From Pseudomonadota bacterium (GTDB taxonomy: Bacteria; Pseudomonadota; Alphaproteobacteria; UBA828): a stretch of DNA of 64,000 nucleotides. The stretch spans positions 21,700-85,699 of the forward strand of contig JAQBTG010000013.1 in the NCBI GenBank assembly GCA_027624955.1, given 5' to 3'. Numbering within the stretch: the first letter of the stretch is position 1; every line of letters begins with the position of its first letter. This document shows, one piece after another, positions 57,532 to 64,000 of the stretch. The translations under genes and the position numbers were made by a program. The notes under the pieces were generated by a model, which did not search any database, had not been told where the DNA came from, and saw only the letters and a program-made list of their open reading frames with translations.

Positions 57532-58373
57532 GTGCCGCGGGTCGGCGATCCTGGGTGAAATACCATTTCAAGACCGACCAGGGGATCGAGTGCCTGACCC
57601 AGTCCGAGGCCGACCGCTTGGCCGGCGAGGACGGCGACTACCACACCCGCGATCTCTACGACGCGATCGCGCGCGGCGAGCATCCGAGCTGGACTCTCCA
57701 CATGCAGATCATGCCCTTCGAAGAGGCCGAGACATATCGTTTCAACCCGTTCGACCTGACCAAGGTATGGCCGCACGGCGACTACCCCCTGATCAAAGTC
57801 GGGCGCATGACCCTCGACCGCAATCCCACCGACTATCACACCGAGATCGAGCAGGCGGCCTTCGAGCCCAACAACCTCGTGCCCGGCATCGGCTCGAGCC
57901 CGGACAAGATGCTGCTGGGCCGGCTGTTCGCCTATTCCGACGCCCATCGCGCCCGCATGGGGGTGAACTACAGGCAGATCCCGGTCAATCGGCCGAAATC
58001 GCCGGTGCACAGCTACAGCAAGGACGGCGCCATGCGCGTCCAGAATATCTCGGATCCGGTCTACGCACCGAACTCCAAGGGCGGTCCCGCGGCCGACGGC
58101 GAGCGCTATCCGCAGACGGAGACCTGGGAGGCCAGCGGGCGCTTGATCCGTGCCGCCTACACACTGCGCAAGGACGATGACGACTACGGCCAGGCCGGCA
58201 CCCTGGTACGCGATGTCATGGACGACGCGCAGCGCGACCGTCTGGTCTCCAATGTCGTCGGACATCTCAAGAACGGCGTTTCCAACCCCGTTCTGGAACG
58301 GGCCTTCGACTATTGGCGCAAGATCGACCCTTCGATCGGCGACCGCATCGCCAAGGGGGTCAAGGACGCCTGA
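57522..58373 (+). pseudogene. Catalase, C-terminal part only
   Basis: The 283 residues match the C-terminal part of a monofunctional heme catalase, beginning about at WVKYHFKTDQGIE. FNPFDLTKVWPH, the NDYHTEIEQAAF-type region, PGIGSSPDKML and the heme-tyrosine segment RLFAYSDAHRARMG are present. The first roughly 200 residues with the distal histidine and asparagine are missing, so the product could not be active. The first codons are an artefact of the join with lysR. Third-position GC is about 85% here (72 of 85 codons counted) against 70% in the lysR piece (48 of 69). Confidence 0.88.
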
Positions 58374-58379
58374 TCGCTA

Positions 58380-58407
58380 TCGCGGGCGCGACGCTACGCG
58401 CCCGCGA
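58380..58407. terminator. Strong hairpin between catalase and the indolepyruvate oxidoreductase
   Basis: TCGCGGGCGC (58380-58389) and GCGCCCGCGA (58398-58407) form a perfect ten-base stem with an eight-base loop, seven bases after the catalase stop and 16 before the convergent gene's stop. No T-run follows, but placement suggests a shared terminator. Confidence 0.55.
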
Positions 58408-58423
58408 CGACGGTCCTCTCCGC

Positions 58424-61400
58424 TTATTCCGCCGCCTGTTCCGGAACCGCCGGGCTGCGCCAGGCCTTGAGGAGTTCCCCCCGCCGCGCTTCGGCGGCGG
58501 CCAGATGGCGCTCCTTCACATGGCCATAGCCGCGGATATGCTCGGGCAGGCCGGCGATCTCGACGGCCAGGGCGTGGTTGTCGTGGTTCAGCCCGGTCAG
58601 GATATCGCCCATCGTCTCCTCGTATTCCTCGATCAGCGCGCGTTCGCGCCGACGCTCGGCCGACTTGCCGAAGGGATCAAGGGCGGAGCCGCGCAGGAAG
58701 CGTAGCTTCGCCAGGACGCGGAAGGCGGGCAGCATCCAGGGCCCGAAGGTCATCTTCTTGAGTTCGCCGGTGACCGGATCGCGCGGCGCCAGGATCGGCG
58801 GGGCCAAGTTGAATTCGAGCTTGAAGTCGCCGTCGAAACGGTCGCGCAGCCCGGCCAGGAAGGCCGGGTCGGCATAAAGCCGAGCGACCTCGTATTCGTC
58901 CTTATAGGCCAGCAGCTTGTAGTGATAGCGCGCTGCGGCCTCGGCCAGGCCGGTCATGCCGTTGGCCTTTTCCTGCTCGACCGCGCGGACCCGCTCGACG
59001 AAATCGCGGTAGCGCCGGGCATAGGCCGTGTTCTGGTAGGCGGTGAGGTCGGTCGCCCGCCGGTCGATCAACTCGTCCAGGGTCTCCGACAGGCGCCGGA
59101 TCGCGGGCACACCCGTGGCGGGCTTGGCGGCCTGCTCGACGCTGGGCAGGTCATGGGCCGCCTGACGGCCCCAGAGGAAGGCCCGGGTGTTCATCGGCAC
59201 GGCGACGCCGTTCAGCTCGATGGCCCGCAGGATCGCCTCGCTGGAGACCGGGATCAGGCCGCGCTGATAGGCATAGCCCAGCATGAACAGGTTGGACGCG
59301 ATGGAATCGCCCAGCAGATTGGTAGCCAGGGTCGTCGAATCGAGGAATTCGGCATTGCCCGTGCCCGTGGCCTCGGAGATCAGCTTGGTCAGCGCCTTGC
59401 CCGGGAAACGGATATCCGGGTTTCGGGTGAAGCCCGCCGTCGGCGTCTCATGGCTGTCGACCACCGCCATGGTGCGGCCCTCTCGGACCGTGGCCAGGGC
59501 TTCCTTGCCGGCGGCCACGACCAGATCGCAGCCGAGCACCAGATTGGCTTCGCCCGCGGCGATCCGCACGGCGTGCAGCGCCTCCGGATCGGCGGCGATG
59601 CGGACATGGCTGAGTACCGCGCCGCCCTTCTGGGCGAGGCCGGTAATGTCGAGGATGGAGACGCCTTTGCCTTCCAGATGAGCCGCCATGCCGAGCAGGG
59701 CGCCGATCGTGACGACGCCAGTGCCGCCGATCCCGGTGACCAGGATGCCGTAAGGGGATTCAACGCCGGGCCGGGTGGGTTCGGGCAGTTGCGCGCTCAA
59801 TTCCTCGATATCGGTGGCGCTCGACTTGCGCTTGCGCATGCCGCCGCCCAACACGCTGACGAAGCTGGGGCAGAAGCCGTTGAGGCAGGAAAAGTCCTTG
59901 TTGCAGGACGACTGGTCGATGGCGCGCTTGCGCCCGAACTCGGTCTCGACCGGGATCACCGAGAGGCAGTTGGATTTCTCGCTGCAATCGCCGCAGCCCT
60001 CGCAGACCCGCTCGTTGATATAGACGCGCTTGGCCGGATCCGGGAACTTGCCGCGCTTGCGCCGCCGGCGCTTCTCCGCCGCGCAGGTCTGGTCATAGAC
60101 CAGGACCGAAACCCCGGGCCATTCGCGGATATCGCGCTGGACCTGGTCGAGATCGTCGCGGTGATGGATCGTGACTCCCGGCGCGAAGCTGGTGCCGACC
60201 GGATATTTTTCCGGCTCGTCGGTCACCACGACGATGCGGCGCACGCCCTCGGCATGCATCTGACGGGTCACGATCGGCACGTCCAGCGGGCCGTCGGCGG
60301 GCTGGCCGCCGGTCATCGCGACAGCGTCGTTGTAGAGAATCTTGAAGGTGATGTTGACGTTCGCCGCGACGCAGGCGCGCACCGCCAGGATGCCCGAATG
60401 GAAATAGGTGCCGTCGCCGATATTGACGAACATGTGCTTGGTTTCGGTGAAGTGAGCCTGGCCGATCCAGGTCACGCCTTCGGCGCCCATATGGGTATAG
60501 GTGTCGGTCCTGCGGTCCATCCACTGGGCCATGAAATGGCAGCCGATGCCGGACAGGGCCTGGCTGCCCTCGGGGACCTTGGTCGAGGTGTTGTGCGGGC
60601 AGCCCGAGCAGAAATAGGGCGTCCGTTCGATCGGCGAGACCAGGGCGGTGATCGAACGCTGTTTGGCGTCGAGGAAAGCCAGCCTTTCCCGGATCCGCTC
60701 GCTGTCGTGATAGGACGAGATGCGTTCGGCGATGACCCGGCCGATCTGGGCCGGGGTCAGTTCGCGGCAGCGCGACAGCAGGGGCTTGCCCTCCTGGTCG
60801 GCCTTGCCGACGACCCGCGGGCGGCGCGAATCGGGCAGGTCGTAGAGCGCGGTCTTGATCTGCGGCTCGATGAAGGGGTGCTTCTCCTCGACGACCAGAA
60901 TCTCTTCCAACCCGTCGGCGAAGGCGCGCAGGCCCTGGGGCTCGATCGGCCAGGTCATGGCCAGCTTGTAGATGCGCAAGCCGATGGCGGCCGCGCCGTC
61001 TTCGTCGATGCCCAGGTCGTCGAGGGCCTGGCGCACGTCGAGATAGGCCTTGCCGGCGCAGACGATGCCGAGCCGCGCCTTGGGCGAATCCATCACCACC
61101 CGGTCCAGCCCGTTGGCCCGCACGAAAGCCTGGGCCGCGGGAATGCGCTCGAGTTCGATGCGGTCGTCCAGGAGATACCAGGGGTCGGGCCAGCGGATGT
61201 TCAGGCCGCCCTGCGGCATCGTGTAATCGGTCGGCTCGACGATCTTCACGCGGTCCGGATCGACCTCGACCGAGCCCGAGGCTTCGACCGTGTCGGAGAC
61301 CACCTTGAAGCTGACCCAAAGGCCGGAATAGCGCGACAGGGCCCAGCCGTAGAGGCCGAAATCGAGGAAATCCTGGACCCCGGCGGGGTAGAGGATCGGC

Positions 61401-61903
61401 ACTTTGGAGGCCTGGAGGAAAAGCTCGCTCTGGCAGGACAGGGTGGAGGATTTGGGTGCGTGGTCGTCGCCGGCCAGCAGCAGCACGCCGCCATGTTTCG
61501 CCGCGCCGGCTGCATTGCCGTGGCTGAAGGCGTCGCCGGAGCGGGCAACACCGGGGGCCTTGCCGTACCAGATGGAAAAGACGCCGTCCTTCTTGGCGCC
61601 CGGGAAGACGTGAAGCTGCTGGCTGCCCAGAATCGCCGTTGCGGCGAGATCCTCGTTCACGCCGGGCCAAAAATGGATGTCCTGGGCCGAGAGGAAGCGT
61701 TTGGCCGACCAGAGCGCCATGTCCAGCCCGCCCAGGGGCGAGCCGCGGTAGCCGGAGATGAAGCCGCCGGTATCGAGCCCGGCATGGCGGTCGCGCTGGC
61801 GCTGCATCATCGGCAGGCGCGCCAGGGCCTGGCTTCCGGTCAGGAAGACCCGGCCGCGCTCGAGCGTGTATTTGTCATCCAGAGTGACGGCGGCAAGTGC
61901 CAT
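58424..61903 (-). CDS. Indolepyruvate ferredoxin oxidoreductase, fused alpha-beta type
   Basis: A 1159-residue fused enzyme that oxidatively decarboxylates aryl pyruvates to acyl-CoA with ferredoxin. Order of parts: the N-terminal pyrimidine domain (FLTGSQALARL, FISGYRGSPLGGLD); the ThDP-binding domain with CSGCPHNTSTKVPEG and GDGTYFHSG; a ferredoxin-like cysteine segment (NERVCEGCGDCSEKSNC) near residue 640; and the gamma domain TGIGGTGVVTIGALLGMA near residue 740. ATG 61903 fits the family start (DDKYTLERGRVF) and has GAGG upstream; the ATG 22 codons earlier is not used. It may take part in tryptophan or phenylalanine breakdown. Confidence 0.9.
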   Translation of the reverse strand: MALAAVTLDDKYTLERGRVFLTGSQALARLPMMQRQRDRHAGLDTGGFISGYRGSPLGGLDMALWSAKRFLSAQDIHFWPGVNEDLAATAILGSQQLHVFPGAKKDGVFSIWYGKAPGVARSGDAFSHGNAAGAAKHGGVLLLAGDDHAPKSSTLSCQSELFLQASKVPILYPAGVQDFLDFGLYGWALSRYSGLWVSFKVVSDTVEASGSVEVDPDRVKIVEPTDYTMPQGGLNIRWPDPWYLLDDRIELERIPAAQAFVRANGLDRVVMDSPKARLGIVCAGKAYLDVRQALDDLGIDEDGAAAIGLRIYKLAMTWPIEPQGLRAFADGLEEILVVEEKHPFIEPQIKTALYDLPDSRRPRVVGKADQEGKPLLSRCRELTPAQIGRVIAERISSYHDSERIRERLAFLDAKQRSITALVSPIERTPYFCSGCPHNTSTKVPEGSQALSGIGCHFMAQWMDRRTDTYTHMGAEGVTWIGQAHFTETKHMFVNIGDGTYFHSGILAVRACVAANVNITFKILYNDAVAMTGGQPADGPLDVPIVTRQMHAEGVRRIVVVTDEPEKYPVGTSFAPGVTIHHRDDLDQVQRDIREWPGVSVLVYDQTCAAEKRRRRKRGKFPDPAKRVYINERVCEGCGDCSEKSNCLSVIPVETEFGRKRAIDQSSCNKDFSCLNGFCPSFVSVLGGGMRKRKSSATDIEELSAQLPEPTRPGVESPYGILVTGIGGTGVVTIGALLGMAAHLEGKGVSILDITGLAQKGGAVLSHVRIAADPEALHAVRIAAGEANLVLGCDLVVAAGKEALATVREGRTMAVVDSHETPTAGFTRNPDIRFPGKALTKLISEATGTGNAEFLDSTTLATNLLGDSIASNLFMLGYAYQRGLIPVSSEAILRAIELNGVAVPMNTRAFLWGRQAAHDLPSVEQAAKPATGVPAIRRLSETLDELIDRRATDLTAYQNTAYARRYRDFVERVRAVEQEKANGMTGLAEAAARYHYKLLAYKDEYEVARLYADPAFLAGLRDRFDGDFKLEFNLAPPILAPRDPVTGELKKMTFGPWMLPAFRVLAKLRFLRGSALDPFGKSAERRRERALIEEYEETMGDILTGLNHDNHALAVEIAGLPEHIRGYGHVKERHLAAAEARRGELLKAWRSPAVPEQAAE

Positions 61904-62106
61904 CGCAGAACCTCGCGGGTAGGACCAGCGTCGCGAACCGGTCGGTCCGCGACGACGAAAACGTTTCACCTGCTATTTAGTATCGCCAAGGCCAATTCGG
62001 CAATGCGCGGCGGCATTCGGATAACGCGGATGCCTGTTCGGCGGGGGTGATTTCCGCTCGGCGCTGCGCTATACCCCCCGCGACGTTTTCTCCTTGGGTT
62101 GGATCA
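61904..62106. other. Divergent gap between oxidoreductase and epimerase
   Basis: A 203-base GC-rich gap between divergent starts. It must contain promoters in both directions, but I see no clear -35/-10 pair, operator or RNA element by eye and no supported gene. Confidence 0.5.
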
Positions 62107-63087
62107 ATGCCCGTTCTGGTCACCGGCGCGGCCGGGTTTATCGGCTTTCATGTCAGCCGGGCTTTGCTCGACCGTGGCGAATCGGTCGTCGGCGTCGACA
62201 ATCTGAACGACTATTACGATCCGACCCTAAAGGCCGCGCGCCTGGCGGAACTCGAAGGGCGCGAAGGATTCGCCTTCCGCAAGCTGGATATCGCCGACCA
62301 GGGCGCCTTGGCGGCAGCGGTCGAGGGTCGGGGCATCGACCGGGTGGTTCATCTCGCCGCCCAGGCGGGGGTGCGCTACTCGATTGAGAATCCGGCCGCC
62401 TATATCCGCTCCAATATCGACGGCCATTTCGCGATCCTGGAACTCTGCCGCGGGTTCGAGGGCCTGCGCCATCTGGTCTATGCCAGTTCCTCCTCGGTCT
62501 ATGGCGGCAATACCAAACAGCCGTTCAGCGTCGAGGATCGCGTCGATTCGCCCATCTCGCTCTACGCCGCCACCAAAAAGGCGGACGAGCTGATGAGCCA
62601 TTGCTACAGCCATCTCTACGAGATCCCGGCGACGGGCCTGCGCTTCTTCACGGTCTACGGCCCCTGGGGCCGGCCCGACATGGCGGCCTTCATCTTCACC
62701 CGCGCGATCATCAGGGGTGAGCCGATCCGGGTCTTCAACGACGGCGATATGCAGCGCGATTTCACTTTTATCGACGATATCGTGGCCGGCGTCCTGGCCT
62801 GCCTGGACAGCCCGCCCGTGAAGGATCCGGCGGGCGGCCCGGCCCACAAGGTCTACAACCTGGGCAACAACCGCGCCGAGCCGCTGATGCGCATGATCCG
62901 CCTGATAGAAGAGGCGACACAACGACGGGCCGAGATCCAATACGCGCCCATGCAGCCCGGCGACGTGCGCGCGACCTATGCCGATATCGATGCAAGCCGG
63001 CGGGATTTCGGCTTCGACCCGCATGTGCGGATCGACGAGGGGATCCCGCGCTTCGTCGATTGGTACAAGGATTTCCACGGGGTCTAG
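62107..63087 (+). CDS. NAD-dependent epimerase, UDP-glucuronate 4-epimerase type
   Basis: A 326-residue extended SDR. The NAD loop is VTGAAGFIGFHVS (residues 5-17), followed by VDNLNDYYDPTLK, the serine motif ASSSSVYGGN, the catalytic YAATKKADE and FFTVYGPWGRPDMA. The NDYYDP...KxxR and PWGRPDMA patterns are those of UDP-glucuronate 4-epimerases, which make UDP-galacturonate for surface polysaccharide. ATG 62107 matches the family N-terminus; the open frame 20 codons upstream is disregarded. It stands alone here. Confidence 0.88.
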   Translation: MPVLVTGAAGFIGFHVSRALLDRGESVVGVDNLNDYYDPTLKAARLAELEGREGFAFRKLDIADQGALAAAVEGRGIDRVVHLAAQAGVRYSIENPAAYIRSNIDGHFAILELCRGFEGLRHLVYASSSSVYGGNTKQPFSVEDRVDSPISLYAATKKADELMSHCYSHLYEIPATGLRFFTVYGPWGRPDMAAFIFTRAIIRGEPIRVFNDGDMQRDFTFIDDIVAGVLACLDSPPVKDPAGGPAHKVYNLGNNRAEPLMRMIRLIEEATQRRAEIQYAPMQPGDVRATYADIDASRRDFGFDPHVRIDEGIPRFVDWYKDFHGV

Positions 63088-63253
63088 CCCCGCCCGCCGC
63101 GTCGATGCGCGAGGCTCTTTATCCCGGGCCGGTCAAGGCGTATATAGACCCTATCGTTTTCACGGATCGCTGCGATTAGGCGCACCGGCCGGCTGGTCCG
63201 GCGGATGGCGCTGCGCGAATTCCGAACCCTCAGATGTTCCCAAGGAGGACCCG
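63088..63253 (+). other. Gap before trcR
   Basis: A 166-base gap that must carry the trcR promoter. The only clear element is AAGGAGGA (63242-63249), the ribosome-binding site four bases before the trcR ATG. No reliable promoter or terminator is seen. Confidence 0.5.
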
Positions 63254-63961
63254 ATGGCGGAAGTCCTGATGCCCAAGGCCACGGCTGTTTGGCTGTGTGA
63301 CAACACGACCCTGACCTTTCAGCAGATCGCCGAGTTCGTCGGCCTGCATGAGTTGGAGGTCCAGGCCATTGCCGATGGCGAAGTGGCGCCCGGAATGCAG
63401 GGACTCGATCCCCTCGTGGCGGGCCAACTCACCATCGAGGAGATCCGGCGCTGTGAAGCCGATGGCGCTGGCAAGCTCGATCTCGCCAAGTCGGATATCC
63501 CGCGGCCCGATTCGCGGCCTCGCGGCGCGCGCTATACCCCGGTCTCCAAGCGCCAGGACAAGCCCGACGCGATCGAGTGGATTCTGCGTAACTATCCCGA
63601 GGTCCAAGACGCCTCGATCGGCCGGTTGCTCGGCACGACCAAGCCGACGATCAACGCGATCCGCGACCGGACCCATTGGAACAGCGCGAACCTGCGCCCG
63701 CGCAGCCCGGTCGAACTCGGCTTCTGCTCGATTTCGGAACTCGAGGCCATCGTCGTGAAGGCCCGCCAGGCGGTAGCCCGGGCCGAGGAGCGTGCGCGCA
63801 AGAAGGCGGGCAAGAGCGCCCTGGAAGAAGTTGCCGTCGAGGCCCACCCGGATGCCGGTATGGAAGAAGCTGGCGACACGCCGGCCGAGGCCACGCCCGC
63901 GACGCCGAACCCGAACCCCTATCCCTTCCTGCCGGGCGGCGACACGGGATCCAGTTCCTAG
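63254..63961 (+). CDS. trcR: DUF1013 cell-cycle transcriptional regulator TrcR
   Basis: A 235-residue alphaproteobacterial protein of the DUF1013 family, known as TrcR. Distinct parts are LMPKATAVWLCDNTTLTFQQIA at the N-terminus, YTPVSKRQDKPDAIEWILRNYPE, the helix-turn-helix-like IGRLLGTTKPTINAIRDRTHWN and a coiled, alanine/lysine-rich segment (residues about 170-195), then a proline-rich tail. TrcR is thought to control genes of the cell cycle in Alphaproteobacteria. ATG 63254 follows AAGGAGGA. The gene is normally chromosomal and conserved, so it anchors this part of the window to that class. Confidence 0.88.
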   Translation: MAEVLMPKATAVWLCDNTTLTFQQIAEFVGLHELEVQAIADGEVAPGMQGLDPLVAGQLTIEEIRRCEADGAGKLDLAKSDIPRPDSRPRGARYTPVSKRQDKPDAIEWILRNYPEVQDASIGRLLGTTKPTINAIRDRTHWNSANLRPRSPVELGFCSISELEAIVVKARQAVARAEERARKKAGKSALEEVAVEAHPDAGMEEAGDTPAEATPATPNPNPYPFLPGGDTGSSS

Positions 63962-63983
63962 CGGCTGACGGACTGCCCGGCGG

Positions 63984-64000
63984 GGAGTCCTCAAGACTCC
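63984..64000 (+). terminator. Hairpin after trcR, cut by the window end
   Basis: GGAGTC (63984-63989) and GACTCC (63995-64000) make a perfect six-base stem with a five-base loop, 22 bases after the trcR stop. The window ends at the stem, so whether a T-run follows cannot be seen. Confidence 0.5.

Noticed and set aside
57515..58180. A 221-codon frame overlapping the catalase fragment
   Set aside because: It is rich in arginine and glycine without a motif; the other frame at 57522-58373 is clearly catalase.
58922..62050. A 1042-codon open frame on the plus strand
   Set aside because: It lies antisense to the indolepyruvate oxidoreductase gene, which has clear domains. The antisense product has no recognisable motif, and long antisense frames are expected in DNA with very high third-position GC.

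Overview
The window looks like a 64 kb piece of an alphaproteobacterial genome with moderately high GC content. Genes are densely packed, and starts often overlap the preceding stop (ATGA, GTGA, TAATG, TGATG). Pointers to Alphaproteobacteria are a SAM-II-type riboswitch before metF, a methionine synthase split into two genes, a fused indolepyruvate oxidoreductase and a TrcR/DUF1013 gene. I see no rRNA, tRNA, CRISPR array or insertion sequence, and no gene-free stretch over about 210 bases.

Layout. 1-8.9 kb: the end of a tungstate-binding protein (TupA-like), a FAD subunit of a molybdenum hydroxylase, a DUF3179 protein, then on the minus strand a small conserved protein, a thiolase, a first HyuB/HyuA pair and DusA. 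8.9-13.8 kb: a SAM-II-like riboswitch and terminator ahead of metF and a two-gene metH. 13.8-24.8 kb: an SDR, then a minus-strand block of MarR regulator, FAD subunit, fused iron-sulfur/molybdenum hydroxylase, 6-hydroxynicotinate-reductase-like flavo-iron-sulfur protein, UPF0280 protein, HyuA and HyuB. This reads as hydroxylate, reduce, then ATP-dependent lactam opening of an N-heteroaromatic ring. 24.9-31.5 kb: a tartrate/malate-type dehydrogenase, a FAD amine oxidase, a 70-residue four-cysteine protein and a third HyuA/HyuB pair.

31.6-44.0 kb is a tryptophan-anthranilate block. It holds tryptophan 2,3-dioxygenase, kynureninase, an aryl-CoA ligase, a 2-aminobenzoyl-CoA monooxygenase/reductase-type fusion, SDR, MarR, enoyl-CoA hydratase, acyl-CoA dehydrogenase, thioesterase, a Rid protein, a dienelactone hydrolase/NTF2 fusion and a hydroxyacyl-CoA dehydrogenase. 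44.1-46.8 kb: larC-larE-larB for the nickel-pincer cofactor, without larA. 46.8-51.1 kb: IlvD/Edd dehydratase, SMP-30 lactonase and a ThDP enzyme, probably for sugar acids. 51.2-57.2 kb: heterotetrameric sarcosine oxidase (soxBDAG) preceded by an N-carbamoylsarcosine-amidase-like gene.

At about 57.52 kb a LysR gene stops after its DNA-binding domain and the sequence continues inside a catalase lacking its N-terminal half. Codon use changes at the same point, with third-position GC rising from about 70% to about 85% in my hand counts. The remaining 6.5 kb (catalase fragment, indolepyruvate oxidoreductase, UDP-glucuronate-type epimerase, trcR) may therefore be joined to the rest artificially or by a rearrangement.

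Taken together, most of the window is catabolic and nitrogen-scavenging. Sarcosine demethylation supplies methylene-tetrahydrofolate that MetF/MetH can use. Three ATP-dependent HyuAB-type enzymes serve three different substrate contexts. All substrate assignments are inferences from family and neighbourhood.
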